A DNA stretch of 64,000 nt from assembly GCF_003234965.1 (NCBI RefSeq), contig NZ_QKVK01000006.1, forward strand, positions 186,001 through 250,000, given 5' to 3'. The notes under the pieces were generated by a model. The model was not told where the DNA came from and did no database searches. It saw only the letters and a list, made by a program, of their open reading frames with translations. This document shows positions 43,431-53,357 of the stretch, in pieces. Every line of letters starts with the position of its first letter. Within the stretch, counting starts at the first letter, position 1. Source of the stretch: Aestuariivirga litoralis. GTDB lineage: Bacteria; Pseudomonadota; Alphaproteobacteria; Rhizobiales; Aestuariivirgaceae. Made by a program: the position numbers and the translations under genes.

Positions 43431-43945
43431 GGCTTGGGTTCCTTGAAAACGGGCTGCCCCCCGGCAATGGCGCCGGCATCCTGCGCGGCAAGGTGGCGGC
43501 GTTGGTCCCTCATATGGGCGGCAAGCGGCAGGATGCCAGCCGCCGCAGGATCATCCGGGAAGACATTGCGGGCAAGCGCCGCGGCGAGCGCCCCCGTCTC
43601 GCCCGCCAGTGCGGCGTCATAGGCGGCAACGCGGCCGTAGAAGACCTCCGCCATCTTGCGCACCTTCTTGCCGACGGAGATGTCGCCCACCCCCAGTTCG
43701 CGCAGCGAGCGGTCCATGTCGCTGAAGAATTCGTCCACCAGGCGCTGGCGGAAATCGGCCTCCACCCCCTTCAGCCGGTCAAGCACCAGGAAGGTGTGCA
43801 GCGCAATCATGTCGAAACGCCCGTCCAGCGTGTCCGGCACGCCCCACTGCGCGTAGAAGGCCGGGTGCCGCGCGGCAGCCACAATTGCCTCGTAACAGCG
43901 GCGTTCGGCAGGTGGGGCTCGGTTGAAAAGTCGTTTCAGGATCAT
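43427..43945 (-). CDS. Ubiquinol-cytochrome c chaperone family protein (CBP3-like)
   Basis: A 172-residue protein with PAFYAQWGVPDTLDGRFDMI, ALHTFLVLDRLKG and DEFFSDMDRSLRELGVGDIS, the CBP3 core. In mitochondria CBP3 aids cytochrome b/bc1 assembly; the bacterial role is inferred. Divergent from bamE with an 84-base gap. Confidence 0.9.
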   Translation of the reverse strand: MILKRLFNRAPPAERRCYEAIVAAARHPAFYAQWGVPDTLDGRFDMIALHTFLVLDRLKGVEADFRQRLVDEFFSDMDRSLRELGVGDISVGKKVRKMAEVFYGRVAAYDAALAGETGALAAALARNVFPDDPAAAGILPLAAHMRDQRRHLAAQDAGAIAGGQPVFKEPKP

Positions 43946-44029
43946 GTCTTTGGGGCTAACGGAAGATATGGTTCACGAGTTTCTTATACGATTCCGCCGG
44001 TCAGGGGATTAGGATCAAGATTGCGGCCC

Positions 44030-44500
44030 ATGCAGATCATCAAGACGCGTTTCGCCACCAGCCTCCTTGCCGCCGCCGGCCTGGCCCTCCTGCTGGCGGG
44101 CTGTTCGCCGGAGGTGGAGCACCGCGGCTACATGCCGAAGCCCGGCGCCTTTGACCAGATTTCCAACGGCATGACCAAGATGGAAGTCGAAGGCATCATG
44201 GGCACGCCCTCCACCACGGCCTCCGTGCAATACAAGGGCGACAGCTTCTATTACATCACCCAGGTCACCACCAGCAAAGCCTTCATGACCACCGAGACGG
44301 ACCGCACCGTCATCGCCATCCGCTTCAACGAGGATGGCAAGGTGAAGAGCTATGCCCAGTATGGCCTGCAGGACGGCCGCGTGGTGGACATCAACACCAA
44401 CGCCACACCCGTCTATGGCGAGGACACCTCGATCATCAGCGCACTGCTGCGCACCTCCAAGGGCACCCGCACGGCGCCCATGCTGCAGGGCAAGTTCTAG
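44030..44500 (+). CDS. bamE: Outer-membrane assembly factor BamE
   Basis: A 156-residue lipoprotein. The lipobox is LLLAGC (Cys about residue 24) after a short signal, then QISNGMTKMEVEGIMGTPST and the beta strands with YYITQ and VIAIRF. It serves in the BAM complex for beta-barrel insertion. The following amidohydrolase starts 9 bases later. Confidence 0.92.
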   Translation: MQIIKTRFATSLLAAAGLALLLAGCSPEVEHRGYMPKPGAFDQISNGMTKMEVEGIMGTPSTTASVQYKGDSFYYITQVTTSKAFMTTETDRTVIAIRFNEDGKVKSYAQYGLQDGRVVDINTNATPVYGEDTSIISALLRTSKGTRTAPMLQGKF

Positions 44501-44509
44501 GGAGACCTC

Positions 44510-45640
44510 ATGGACCTCATCCTCCGGGGCGGCCGGGTCATCGATCCCAGCCAGGGCCTCGACGGCATCCGCGACGTCGGCTTCGCCAATGGCAAGGTGG
44601 CCGCCATCGCCACCCGCCTCGACAGCCCTTCGGCAACGGTGCGGGACGTCTCCGGCCTCATCGTGTCGCCGGGCCTGATCGACCTTCACACCCATGTCTA
44701 CTGGGGTGGCACATCGCTGGGTATCGATGCCGAGGAATTCTGCCGGACCTCGGGCGTGACCACGGCCGTCGACACGGGCTCCGCCGGCCCCGGCAACTTC
44801 ATGGGCTTCCGCAAGCACGTGATCGAGCGCAGCGAGGTGCGCATCCTCGCCTATCTCCATGTCAGCCACGCCGGCATCTATGGCTTCTCCAACACCGTGA
44901 TGGTGGGCGAGAGCGAGGACATCCGCCTGATGGACCCCGTCACCGCCGCGGAAGTTGCCGACCGGAACCGCGACGTCATCGTCGGCATCAAGGTGCGCGT
45001 CGGGCGGCATGCCTCGGGCGACCAGGGTGTGGCCCCCTTGACCATCGCGCTGCAGGTGGCGGAGGAAACCGGCCTGCCGCTCATGGCCCACATCGACGAG
45101 CCGCCGCCTTCCTACGAGGAGGTGATCGCCATGCTGCGGCCGGGCGATGTGCTGACCCATGCCTTCCGGCCTTTCCCCAATTCCCCTGCCACCGCGCAGG
45201 GCAGCGTGAAGCCCGCCGTTCTCGCCGCGCGCAAGCGCGGCGTCCTCTTCGACATCGGCCACGGCATGGGCTCCTTCGCCTTCAAGACGGCGCGTGCGAT
45301 GCTCGCCAACGGCTTTGCGCCGGACACGATCTCCTCCGACGTCCACGCACTGTGCATCAACGGTCCGGCCTTCGACCAGGTGACCACCATGTCGAAGTTC
45401 CTCTGCCTCGGCATGAGCCTTCCCGATGTCATCAAGGCCTCCACCGAGAACGCCGCCTTCGCGCTGAAGCGCCCGGAACTTGGCAGCCTGAAGCCGGGCA
45501 GCGTGGGCGATGCGACGATCCTCTCCGTGGACGAGGGCAAGTTCGACTATGTCGACGTCGTCGGCGAACACCTCGAAGGCCGCCAGCGCATCACCTCGCA
45601 CGGCGTGGTGATCGGCGGCAGGTGGTGGCATCCGGCCTGA
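44510..45640 (+). CDS. Amidohydrolase/deacetylase family metallohydrolase
   Basis: A 376-residue enzyme of the dihydroorotase-like group. DLILRGGRVIDPSQGLDGIR then SPGLIDLHTHVYWGGTSLG (HxH metal ligands), the carboxylated Lys probably in IVGIKVRVGRHASGD, further His in LMAHIDEPP and LTHAFRPF, and Asp in TISSDVHALC. Related proteins act on N-acyl or cyclic amino-acid derivatives; substrate not readable. GGGAGA precedes the ATG; possibly cotranscribed with bamE. Confidence 0.88.
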   Translation: MDLILRGGRVIDPSQGLDGIRDVGFANGKVAAIATRLDSPSATVRDVSGLIVSPGLIDLHTHVYWGGTSLGIDAEEFCRTSGVTTAVDTGSAGPGNFMGFRKHVIERSEVRILAYLHVSHAGIYGFSNTVMVGESEDIRLMDPVTAAEVADRNRDVIVGIKVRVGRHASGDQGVAPLTIALQVAEETGLPLMAHIDEPPPSYEEVIAMLRPGDVLTHAFRPFPNSPATAQGSVKPAVLAARKRGVLFDIGHGMGSFAFKTARAMLANGFAPDTISSDVHALCINGPAFDQVTTMSKFLCLGMSLPDVIKASTENAAFALKRPELGSLKPGSVGDATILSVDEGKFDYVDVVGEHLEGRQRITSHGVVIGGRWWHPA

Positions 45641-45659
45641 ACAACACCTCCATAAAACG

Positions 45660-45741
45660 TCATCCCGGCGAAAGCCGGGACCCCGCTTTCTTGACAGCAT
45701 GTGACGACCCAAAGCGGGGCCCCGGCTTTCGCCGGGGTGAC
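45660..45741. repeat. Intergenic long inverted repeat, family 2
   Basis: GTCATCCCGGCGAAAGCCGGG...CCCGCTTT pairs with AAAGCGGG...CCCCGGCTTTCGCCGGGGTGAC; about 30 bases per arm around a 22-base centre. Same design as 51068-51158. It lies between convergent genes and may act as a two-way transcription barrier. Confidence 0.7.
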
Positions 45742-45763
45742 GGAGTATAGGGGAAAGCGGGCA

Positions 45764-46540
45764 TCACGCTCCGCTCACGATCCCCTCGATCTCACCATAG
45801 ACTGCCGGCGGCGCCACGATCAGGCTATTGCCCTTGAACAATCCGTCATGGCTGAGGAAGTCACTCCGCTGTGCCCCCGCCCCCTCGCACACGGCGAGTG
45901 CGCCGAGCGCATCCCATGACCGGATGAGCGGCTCGAAGAAGCCGACCAGGCGGCCCGCCGCCACATAGCAAAGGCCCAGCGCACCGGAGCCGTCGCGATA
46001 GAACATGCCGCCCTTCTCGAGCAGCCGCGTGAAGCCGGGGAGGAACTCATGCGGCCCGCTCTTGGGCGAATAGCCGGCGTAGGTGATGCCTTCGCGCACT
46101 GACCTGGCACCGCTCACGCGGATCGGCTTGCCGTTGAGCGTCGCGCCGATGTCGCGGCCACCGGCGAAGAGCTCGTCGCGCGCCGGAGCATAGACCATGC
46201 CGAACTGGATCACGCCATCCTGCATGAAGCCGATGGACACGCACCAGCTGGTCATGCCCAGGATGAAGGGCTGCGTGCCGTCGATGGGGTCGACCACCCA
46301 GATGCCCTGCCCCGCGGTGTATTCGGTGGGCGCCGTTTCCTCGCCGAGGAAGGCATCCTGCGGGAAGGCTTTTGCCAGCCGGTCACGGATGAGGAGTTCG
46401 GTGTTGACGTCGGCCTCGCTGGCGAGATCCTGCGGGCCCTTGTTCTGGATCGTCAGCTGGTCGCGCGCGTTGAAATATCCCAGCGCCAGCTTGCCCGCCT
46501 CCTGCACGAGGGCGAGGCCGAAGTCATATCTCTCGTTCAT
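45764..46540 (-). CDS. Inositol-monophosphatase-family phosphatase
   Basis: A 258-residue Mg-dependent phosphatase. FLGEETAP and WVVDPIDGTQPFILGM are the two metal motifs (DPIDGT), and SWDALGALAVCEGAG is the C-terminal WDxxA motif. Substrates may be myo-inositol phosphate, histidinol phosphate or fructose bisphosphate. ATG 46540 follows the ROK kinase stop by one base, so kinase and phosphatase are coexpressed. Confidence 0.9.
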   Translation of the reverse strand: MNERYDFGLALVQEAGKLALGYFNARDQLTIQNKGPQDLASEADVNTELLIRDRLAKAFPQDAFLGEETAPTEYTAGQGIWVVDPIDGTQPFILGMTSWCVSIGFMQDGVIQFGMVYAPARDELFAGGRDIGATLNGKPIRVSGARSVREGITYAGYSPKSGPHEFLPGFTRLLEKGGMFYRDGSGALGLCYVAAGRLVGFFEPLIRSWDALGALAVCEGAGAQRSDFLSHDGLFKGNSLIVAPPAVYGEIEGIVSGA

Positions 46541-46541
46541 C

Positions 46542-47438
46542 TCAGTCCTTCCAAAGCCAGGCCGCACCGCGCACGCCGCTCGCATCGCCATGCCGGTTGC
46601 GCAGGATGGGGGTGTGGAACACGGTGGAGAATGTCCGCGCCGCCAGGGCGGGCGGCAGGTCCTCGTAAAGCTCGTCGACATTCGACATGCCGCCACCCAT
46701 GACGAGAACGTCGGGATCCAGCGCATTGACCACGGTCGCAAGCCCGCGCGCCACGCGGTCGATGTAGCGCCGCCAGAGAAGACTGGCGAGGTGATCGCCG
46801 CTCCGCTTCAGCGCCATGATCTCGGCCGCCTTCAACTCCACGCCCTTGTGCTCCGCATACTGCGCTTCGAAGGCGCGACCGGAGCACCAGGTTTCGATGC
46901 AGCCCACGCGGCCGCAGTAGCAGGGCTTGCCGGGAATTTCGGTGGTATCCGGGAAGGGCAGCGGATTGTGCCCCCATTCGCCACCGGAATTGTTGGGCCC
47001 GTGATGGGCGCGGCCGTTCACCGCGATCCCCGCACCAACGCCCGAACCGAGGATCACCGCGAAGACGACGTTGTAACCCGCCCCTGCCCCGTCCACCGCT
47101 TCGGACGCCGCGAAGCAGTCCGCATCATTCTCCACCCGGATCTCGCGACCGAGTGCTTTCTGCAGATCGGCCTCGACGGGCTTGCCGAGAATCCACGTCG
47201 AACTCGCGCCCTTGCCCAGCCTGCTCTTCGGTTCGAGCGAGCCCGGAATGCCGATGCCGACCTTACCTGCGCGGCCCGTCTTTTGCTCCAGCGCATCGAC
47301 CATCGCGCGGATCGCCTTCAGGCAGCCCTCATAGTCATGGCGCGGCGTTGCTTCCCGCAGGCGCAGCAACTCGCGCCCGTCGCGCTCCATCGCAACGCCT
47401 TCGATCTTGGTGCCGCCCCAGTCGATTCCGATCAGCAT
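46542..47438 (-). CDS. ROK-family sugar kinase (fructokinase-like)
   Basis: A 298-residue kinase. LIGIDWGGTKIEGVAM is the ATP phosphate-1 loop, VGIGIPGSLEP and ENDADCFAASEAVDGAG hold the catalytic Asp, GGEWGHNPLP is the ROK signature, and CYCGRVGCIETWCSG is the zinc site. Bacterial members phosphorylate fructose, mannose or GlcNAc; fructose is the likely one for this branch. Paired with the phosphatase gene downstream. Confidence 0.9.
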   Translation of the reverse strand: MLIGIDWGGTKIEGVAMERDGRELLRLREATPRHDYEGCLKAIRAMVDALEQKTGRAGKVGIGIPGSLEPKSRLGKGASSTWILGKPVEADLQKALGREIRVENDADCFAASEAVDGAGAGYNVVFAVILGSGVGAGIAVNGRAHHGPNNSGGEWGHNPLPFPDTTEIPGKPCYCGRVGCIETWCSGRAFEAQYAEHKGVELKAAEIMALKRSGDHLASLLWRRYIDRVARGLATVVNALDPDVLVMGGGMSNVDELYEDLPPALAARTFSTVFHTPILRNRHGDASGVRGAAWLWKD

Positions 47439-47518
47439 GAGTCACTTTCCTCCCTGCGCATCAGACAGCGCGTCGTGCGATTAGGCAAGAGAGGAGACGA
47501 CATCCTCCACCGCCCCTC

Positions 47519-47597
47519 ATCGCGGGGCTTGTCCCGGCGATCCTTCGTGGCGGCCGCGAAGTAGGTGCCCGGGACAAGCCCGGGCATGATGGGTGGG
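47519..47597. repeat. Intergenic palindromic repeat, family 1
   Basis: ATCGCGGGGCTTGTCCCGGCGATCC then GTGCCCGGGACAAGCCCGGGCATGATG; the same two palindromes and similar spacing as 33827-33900. Confidence 0.7.
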
Positions 47598-47623
47598 AAA
47601 AGACGTCGAGGCTTTGCTCAAAC

Positions 47624-47657
47624 AAAAAACCCCGCGCGGATCGCTCCGCGCGGGGCT
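47624..47657 (-). terminator. Terminator of hppA
   Basis: On the minus strand CCCCGCGCGGA pairs with TCCGCGCGGGG around GCGA, followed by TTTTTTG, about 20 bases after the hppA stop. Confidence 0.85.
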
Positions 47658-47678
47658 CGTGTCGAAAACCCGTGGTGC

Positions 47679-49778
47679 TTAGTGGCTGGCCAGCACGGCC
47701 AGCAGCAGCAGCGCCACGATGTTGGTGATCTTGATCATCGGGTTCACGGCGGGGCCCGCCGTGTCCTTGTAGGGGTCGCCGACGGTGTCACCCGTCACCG
47801 AGGCCTTGTGGGCATCGGACCCCTTGAAGTGCTTCACACCCTTGGAGTCAACGAAGCCGTCCTCGAAGGACTTCTTCGCATTGTCCCAGGCGCCGCCGCC
47901 CGCCGTCATCGAGATGGCGACGAAGAGGCCCGTCACGATCACGCCCATCAGCATGGCGCCCACGGCCGAGAAGGCCGCGGCCTGGCCGGCGATGGCGTTG
48001 ATGACGAAGTAGACGACGATCGGAGACAGAACCGGAAGAAGCGACGGGATGATCATTTCCTTGATCGCCGCCTTGGTCAGCATGTCCACGGCGCGGCCGT
48101 AGTCAGGCTTGTCCTTGCCTTCCATGATGCCCGGCTTTTCCTTGAACTGGCGGCGCACCTCGACGACGACGGACTGGGCCGCACGGCCCACCGCGGTCAT
48201 CGACATGCCGCCGAACAGGTAGGGCAGCAGGCCACCGAACAGCAGGCCCACGACCACCCACGGGCTGGAGAGATCGAAGCTCACCGGCACATCCGCGAAG
48301 AAGGTCTTGAGGTCCTGCGTGTAGGCGGCAAACAGCACCAGCGCACCGAGGCCCGCGGAACCGATGGCGTAGCCCTTGGTCACGGCCTTGGTGGTGTTGC
48401 CCACCGCGTCGAGCGCGTCGGTGTTGTGACGCACTTCCTTCGGCAGGCCCGCCATTTCGGCAATGCCGCCGGCGTTGTCGGTGACCGGGCCGAAGGCGTC
48501 GAGCGCCACGATCATGCCCGCCAGCGCAAGCATGGTGGTCACTGCGACGGCCGTGCCGAAGAGACCGGCGAGGCCGTAGGTCACGATGATGCCGGCGACG
48601 ATGACGAGCGCCGGAAGGGCGGTCGCCTCCATCGAGACGGCAAGGCCCTGGATCACGTTGGTGCCGTGACCGGTGATCGAGGCTTCGGCGATCGAGTTGA
48701 CCGGGCGCTTGCCGGTGCCGGTGTAGTATTCGGTGATCCAGATGATCGCCGCGGTGATGACGAGGCCCACCACGCCGCACCAGAACAGGTGCATCGGGGT
48801 GAAGCCGCCGAGATCGACGGACATGCCGCCGAACACCAGGTTGATCACCGGGTAAAGCGCGATGAGCGACAGCACGCCCGTCGCGATCACGCCCTTGTAG
48901 AGCGCGCCCATGATGTTGTTGGAAGCACCGAGCTTGACGAAATAGGTGCCGATGATCGAGGTGATCACGCAGGCGCCGCCGATGGCCAGCGGCAGAACCA
49001 TGCCGGCGAGCTTGAACTCGGCCGGCAGCGCGATGGCCGCGAGCACCATGGTGGCAACGGTGGTCACCACATAGGTCTCGAACAGGTCGGCCGCCATGCC
49101 GGCGCAGTCGCCGACGTTGTCACCGACATTGTCGGCGATGGTGGCGGGGTTGCGCGGGTCATCCTCGGGGATGCCGGCCTCGACCTTGCCGACCATGTCG
49201 CCGCCGACGTCCGCACCCTTGGTGAAGATGCCGCCGCCCAGACGGGCGAAGATCGAGATCAGCGAGGCGCCGAAGGACAGCGAGACGAGCGCATCGATGA
49301 CGGTGCGGCTCGTCGGGTCCATGCCCAGCGAGTCCTTGAGGAAGCCGAAATAGAGGGTGACGCCGAGGAGGCCGAGCCCTGCGACGAGGAGACCCGTCAC
49401 CGCACCCGCCTTGAAGGCGAGGTCGAGGCCGCCGGCGAGCGACTTGGTGGCGGCCTGCGCCACGCGCACGTTGGCGCGCACCGAGACGTTCATGCCGATG
49501 AAGCCCGCGAGGCCCGAGAGGATGGCGCCGATGGCGAAGCCGATGGCCGACCATTGGCCGAGCAGGAGCCAGGCGAGGACGAAGATCACCACGCCGACGA
49601 TGCCGATGGTGGTGTACTGACGGTTCAGATAGGCCTTGGCGCCTTCGCGCACGGCAGCCGAGATCTCCTGCATACGGGGCGAGCCGGCGTCGGCAGCCAT
49701 CAGGCCGCGCGTCGTCACGATGCCGTACACGATGGAGAGCGCGCCTGCGAGCACGATCAACCAGAGTGCAGTGGTCAT
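47679..49778 (-). CDS. hppA: K+-independent H+-translocating membrane pyrophosphatase
   Basis: A 699-residue membrane enzyme with about 16 helices that couples PPi hydrolysis to proton export. The catalytic loop is [20 protein letters not shown] and [20 protein letters not shown]. In [17 protein letters not shown], Lys and Thr occupy the positions that separate K+-independent from K+-dependent (Ala) enzymes, so K+-independence is expected. ATG 49778 ([12 protein letters not shown]) is the membrane start; an upstream extension is not needed. It ends with a strong terminator. Confidence 0.95.
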   Translation of the reverse strand: MTTALWLIVLAGALSIVYGIVTTRGLMAADAGSPRMQEISAAVREGAKAYLNRQYTTIGIVGVVIFVLAWLLLGQWSAIGFAIGAILSGLAGFIGMNVSVRANVRVAQAATKSLAGGLDLAFKAGAVTGLLVAGLGLLGVTLYFGFLKDSLGMDPTSRTVIDALVSLSFGASLISIFARLGGGIFTKGADVGGDMVGKVEAGIPEDDPRNPATIADNVGDNVGDCAGMAADLFETYVVTTVATMVLAAIALPAEFKLAGMVLPLAIGGACVITSIIGTYFVKLGASNNIMGALYKGVIATGVLSLIALYPVINLVFGGMSVDLGGFTPMHLFWCGVVGLVITAAIIWITEYYTGTGKRPVNSIAEASITGHGTNVIQGLAVSMEATALPALVIVAGIIVTYGLAGLFGTAVAVTTMLALAGMIVALDAFGPVTDNAGGIAEMAGLPKEVRHNTDALDAVGNTTKAVTKGYAIGSAGLGALVLFAAYTQDLKTFFADVPVSFDLSSPWVVVGLLFGGLLPYLFGGMSMTAVGRAAQSVVVEVRRQFKEKPGIMEGKDKPDYGRAVDMLTKAAIKEMIIPSLLPVLSPIVVYFVINAIAGQAAAFSAVGAMLMGVIVTGLFVAISMTAGGGAWDNAKKSFEDGFVDSKGVKHFKGSDAHKASVTGDTVGDPYKDTAGPAVNPMIKITNIVALLLLAVLASH

Positions 49779-49986
49779 GATAAACCCTTGTGTTTGTTCG
49801 CGTTTCCCCAGAGCCCCTATTGGCGGAATCATCCGCCTTATCCCTGCCCCGGAAGGTGGCAAAGGTATGCCGCATCAAGGGCTTGGTGGCAACCACCAGA
49901 AAATCCCCCGAGATGGGCCAGATCCGGCCCCAAATCGGACGCATTCTAGGGTTATATTCCTTGTTTCGGCTGGACGGAGGGATGGC

Positions 49987-51051
49987 GTGAAATCTTGGGC
50001 GGCAGGCATTGTGGTGGCACTCGTGCTGGTGGTGGCGGGCAGCCTCGCCCTTCCCCGCGGCGTCGCCGCGATCCGGCTTCTGGCCGGCCCCCGCGACGAG
50101 GCTGCCGTGGCCGCCTATCTCCTCACCCACAGGACGGCTGACGATTACACCGCTGCCGCCGAGCGCGCGCTGGCGGACAAGGACGAGGACCTCGCCGCCT
50201 CCATCGCCCAGCTGGCGGCCGAGCGCGGCTTGGCCCTGCCCGCCTCCCTCACAGCCCGCATCGCCACCGCGCAGGAGGAGGCCTCCGCCCGCATGGGGGC
50301 CGATGCCTGGAACGGCTTCGTCTCCGGCGATGCGCCCAACGAGGCGGCACTGGCGGGTGCGGTGGCTGCCGACCTCACCGGCATCGGCGACGTGCGCGAC
50401 CTCTACAACCAGGCAGCCCGCTATGTGTCGTGCGAGGAGATCGATCCTCTCATGATCGGGCTCGCGACGGTTGGCCTCGGCCTCACCGCCGCCACGGTGG
50501 CGACGCTGGGCGCAACTGGCCCGGAGAAGGCCGGCGTTTCCACCCTCAAGGCCGTGAAGCGCGCCGGGCGCCTGTCGCCGCTGCTGGCGCGCGAGGTGGG
50601 CGTGGTGACGGCCAATGCCCTGGATGGAGAAGCTCTGCGGCTGGTCGGCACCTCCATGGCGCGCCTCGATCTCGCCGCCGCCCGCGCTGCCTCGGGGCGC
50701 GTGCTGAAGGCCGAGGCCGTGACGACGCTCAAGGGCCTCGGCACTGACGTGGCAACCATCGGCGGCAATGCCGGCTACCGCACCACGGTGGCAGCGCTGG
50801 GCACGGCGAAGTCGGCGAAGGAGATGGGCGTGATCGCACGGCTGTCGTCACGCTTCGGCACAGCCACCCGCGCCGTCATGGTGCTGGGCGGTACTGCGCT
50901 GACCTTTGCCAGCTATGCGCTGACGGCGACCATGTGGTCGCTGTGGCTGGTGCTGTGGGTCGTCGGCGTGGCATTTGGGGCGGCGAAGCTGGGGCGGAGG
51001 ATCGGGCGGTTGATCTGGCCTGCGCCGTCTGTTCGATTGCGGACCGCATGA
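49987..51051 (+). CDS. Hypothetical membrane protein
   Basis: A 354-residue protein with an N-terminal helix (AAGIVVALVLVVAGSLAL), a long Ala-rich helical middle (about 30-280; AAERALADKDEDLAASIAQL, ATVGLGLTAATVATLGATG), and C-terminal helices (VLGGTALTFASYALTATMWS and LWLVLWVVGVAFGAAKLG). GGAGGG precedes GTG 49987. Not recognised. It converges on the MFS transporter gene across a long inverted repeat. Confidence 0.75.
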   Translation: MKSWAAGIVVALVLVVAGSLALPRGVAAIRLLAGPRDEAAVAAYLLTHRTADDYTAAAERALADKDEDLAASIAQLAAERGLALPASLTARIATAQEEASARMGADAWNGFVSGDAPNEAALAGAVAADLTGIGDVRDLYNQAARYVSCEEIDPLMIGLATVGLGLTAATVATLGATGPEKAGVSTLKAVKRAGRLSPLLAREVGVVTANALDGEALRLVGTSMARLDLAAARAASGRVLKAEAVTTLKGLGTDVATIGGNAGYRTTVAALGTAKSAKEMGVIARLSSRFGTATRAVMVLGGTALTFASYALTATMWSLWLVLWVVGVAFGAAKLGRRIGRLIWPAPSVRLRTA

Positions 51052-51067
51052 GCACAAGCCACTATGG

Positions 51068-51158
51068 CCGTCATCCCGGCGAAGGCCGGGATCCAGCTTT
51101 GGGCGCCGGCCATGTGGAAAAAAGTGAAGCGGGATCCCGGCCTTCGCCGGGATGACGG
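51068..51158. repeat. Intergenic long inverted repeat, family 2
   Basis: CCGTCATCCCGGCGAAGGCC and its complement GGCCTTCGCCGGGATGACGG close an arm of about 30 bases with GGGATCC and AGCTTT / AAAGTGAAGC on the inside. Same family as 45660-45741, also between convergent genes. Confidence 0.75.
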
Positions 51159-51178
51159 CAATGAACGGGACACGACCG

Positions 51179-52390
51179 TCACGCTGCCTTCACGACCTTC
51201 CCATAGGGATGCCGGGCCAGCCAGACGATCATGACCAGGGCCAGCACCACCATCGGGAAGACCGCGTAGTTCACGCCCTCCCAGCCGAACCAGGCCAGCA
51301 GCTTGCCGGCGAGCAGTGACGTGACGGCGGTCGTCGTGAAGACGAGGAAGTCGTTGAGGCCCTGGGCCTTGTTCTTCTCGTCCGGCTCGTAGGTTTCGGT
51401 GAGCATGGTGGTGCCGCCGATGTAGCCGAAGTTCCAGCCGAGGCCCAACAGGATGAGGCCGATGGCGAAGTTCTCGAAATGTATGCCCAGGAGGCCGGAG
51501 ACCGCGGCACCCACCAGCAGCAGCATGCCGATGGCCGAGATCTTCTCGGCGCCGAAACGCTGGATCAGGGAGCCGGTGAAGAAGCTCGGCACGAACATGG
51601 CGAGCGCGTGCCACTGGATGACCCAGCTCGAATCCTTCACCGAGAAGCCGCAGCCCAGCATGGCGACGGGGGTTGCCGTCATCACCAGCACCATGATGCC
51701 GAAGGCGAGCATCGCCGTCATGGCCGCCACGATGTAGCGCGGCTGGCGGGCGATGGTGCCCAAGGGACGGCCCGAGGGCGCGTCATGCTTCTGGGTGAGC
51801 GGGATGTCGACGAACAGCAGGAGGCCCGCACCGGCGAGCGCCAGCAGGCCCATCACCACCCATGTTCCGGCGAAGGTGACGGGGGCGAAGAGATTGGTGG
51901 TCGCCATCACCATGAAGGTGCCGACGAGCGCGGCGACGATGCCGCCGGTCATCACCCAGCTGATGGCCTTGGGGCGGAAGGCGGGGCTCGCGGTATCGGC
52001 CGCCGCGAAGCGGTAATAGGAGGCCGAGGCCTGGTAGATGCCGGAGACGAGGCAACCCAGCAGGAACAGTCCGAAGCTCCGCTCGAAGATCGCCCAGGCG
52101 CCGATGAAGGCGCCTGCGGCACCCGCCAGCGCGCAGAGCACGAAGCCGACGCGCCTTCCCACCCGGCGCATCATCAGCGAGATCGGGAAGGTGGTGAGCG
52201 CCGTGCCGACGATCGACAGCGCCATGGGCAGCGTGGCCCAGGAGGCGCTCGGCGCCAGCGTGGAGCCGATGAGGCCCGAGGTCACGACGAGGGCGGTGGA
52301 GGTAGCCCCGAAGATCGCCTGCGAGGCGGCAAGCACCATGGCGTTGCGGCGGGCCTTCGCATCGTCGAAAGCGAAGCCCTCCGCCGTCAC
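51179..52390 (-). CDS. Major facilitator superfamily transporter
   Basis: A 403-residue transporter with about 12 helices. The conserved cytoplasmic loop is ISLMMRRVGRRVGFVLCALA and the matched second-half loop TGSLIQRFGAEKISAIGMLL. No drug class can be assigned. GTG 52390 overlaps the nusB stop (GTGA), so it is the last gene of the ribE-ribH-nusB operon; a link to riboflavin is not implied by the sequence. Confidence 0.88.
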   Translation of the reverse strand: MTAEGFAFDDAKARRNAMVLAASQAIFGATSTALVVTSGLIGSTLAPSASWATLPMALSIVGTALTTFPISLMMRRVGRRVGFVLCALAGAAGAFIGAWAIFERSFGLFLLGCLVSGIYQASASYYRFAAADTASPAFRPKAISWVMTGGIVAALVGTFMVMATTNLFAPVTFAGTWVVMGLLALAGAGLLLFVDIPLTQKHDAPSGRPLGTIARQPRYIVAAMTAMLAFGIMVLVMTATPVAMLGCGFSVKDSSWVIQWHALAMFVPSFFTGSLIQRFGAEKISAIGMLLLVGAAVSGLLGIHFENFAIGLILLGLGWNFGYIGGTTMLTETYEPDEKNKAQGLNDFLVFTTTAVTSLLAGKLLAWFGWEGVNYAVFPMVVLALVMIVWLARHPYGKVVKAA

Positions 52391-52866
52391 GCAGTGAATT
52401 CCTTCGGGCGCGACTGGCGGGCGAGCTTGTTCAACACGCCATTGACGAAGCGCGGCTCCTCGGGCCCGAAGAAGGCATCGGCCACGTCGACATATTCGCT
52501 GATCGCCACCTTGGCGGGGACACGCTCCATGAACATCAGCTCGTAGGCGCCGGCGCGCAGGATGGCCCGGACCGTGGAGTCGAGGCGGTGCAGCGGCCAG
52601 TCCTTGTCGAGGATCTTGTCCACCGTGGGGTCGATGGCCTTCTGCTCGCGCACCACGCCGTCGACCACCTCTTTCAGGTGGCGGTAGTCGGCCTCGCCGC
52701 ACTGGCCGTCCTCGAAATTCTCGCCCGAAGCGCGCGAGGAGAACTGCGCCAGCGTCTCACCGACGTCGGAACCCGAAAGGTCCATCTGGTAGAGCGCCTG
52801 CACCGCACCGAGCCTGGCGGCGGAGCGGCGTTCGCGGGGGTACTTGTTGCTGTCGTTGTCGCTCAC
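52387..52866 (-). CDS. nusB: Transcription antitermination factor NusB
   Basis: A 159-residue all-helical protein: [60 protein letters not shown] and [12 protein letters not shown]. It binds BoxA RNA with S10 in rRNA antitermination. GTG 52866 overlaps the ribH stop. Confidence 0.95.
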   Translation of the reverse strand: MSDNDSNKYPRERRSAARLGAVQALYQMDLSGSDVGETLAQFSSRASGENFEDGQCGEADYRHLKEVVDGVVREQKAIDPTVDKILDKDWPLHRLDSTVRAILRAGAYELMFMERVPAKVAISEYVDVADAFFGPEEPRFVNGVLNKLARQSRPKEFTA

Positions 52867-53357
52867 GAGGCGGCCTTCACGTCGAGGCCCGCGGCCTTGC
52901 GGCCCATGAGGCGGGAGAAGCGGATCATGTGGAGGGCTGCTTCCGCCGCACCGCCACCCTTGTCCATGTCGTCGACCTTGGCGCGGGCCCAGGCCTGGGC
53001 CTCGTTCTCGCAGGTGAGGATGCCGTTGCCGATGCACAGGCCCTCGAGGGTGAGGTCCATGATGCCGCGGGCACTCTCTTCCGAGACGATGTCGTAATGC
53101 GTGGTCTCGCCGCGCAGCACGCAGCCCAGCGCCACATAGCCGTGATAGAGGCCGGTCTCATGCGCCATGGCGATGGCGCCGGGGATTTCGAGCGCGCCCG
53201 GAACGGCCATGCGCTCCCAGGTGGCGCCTGCCCGCTCGATCGCCGCGATGGCGCCGCGGCACATCTCGTCGCAGAGATCGCCGTAGAAGCGGGCCTCGAG
53301 GATCAGGAGGTGGGCGCGGACCTGCTCGACGGGGGCGGTGGATTTTTCAGTCTTCAT
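52863..53357 (-). CDS. ribH: 6,7-dimethyl-8-ribityllumazine synthase
   Basis: A 164-residue lumazine synthase: [38 protein letters not shown] and [21 protein letters not shown] (catalytic His). It joins the dihydroxybutanone phosphate and the pyrimidine from RibD. Overlaps ribE and nusB by 4 bases each. Confidence 0.95.
   Translation of the reverse strand: MKTEKSTAPVEQVRAHLLILEARFYGDLCDEMCRGAIAAIERAGATWERMAVPGALEIPGAIAMAHETGLYHGYVALGCVLRGETTHYDIVSEESARGIMDLTLEGLCIGNGILTCENEAQAWARAKVDDMDKGGGAAEAALHMIRFSRLMGRKAAGLDVKAAS

Noticed and set aside
47565-49949. Open frame of 794 codons on the + strand opposite hppA
   Set aside because: His/Asp/Gly-rich shadow of the pyrophosphatase gene; no family features.
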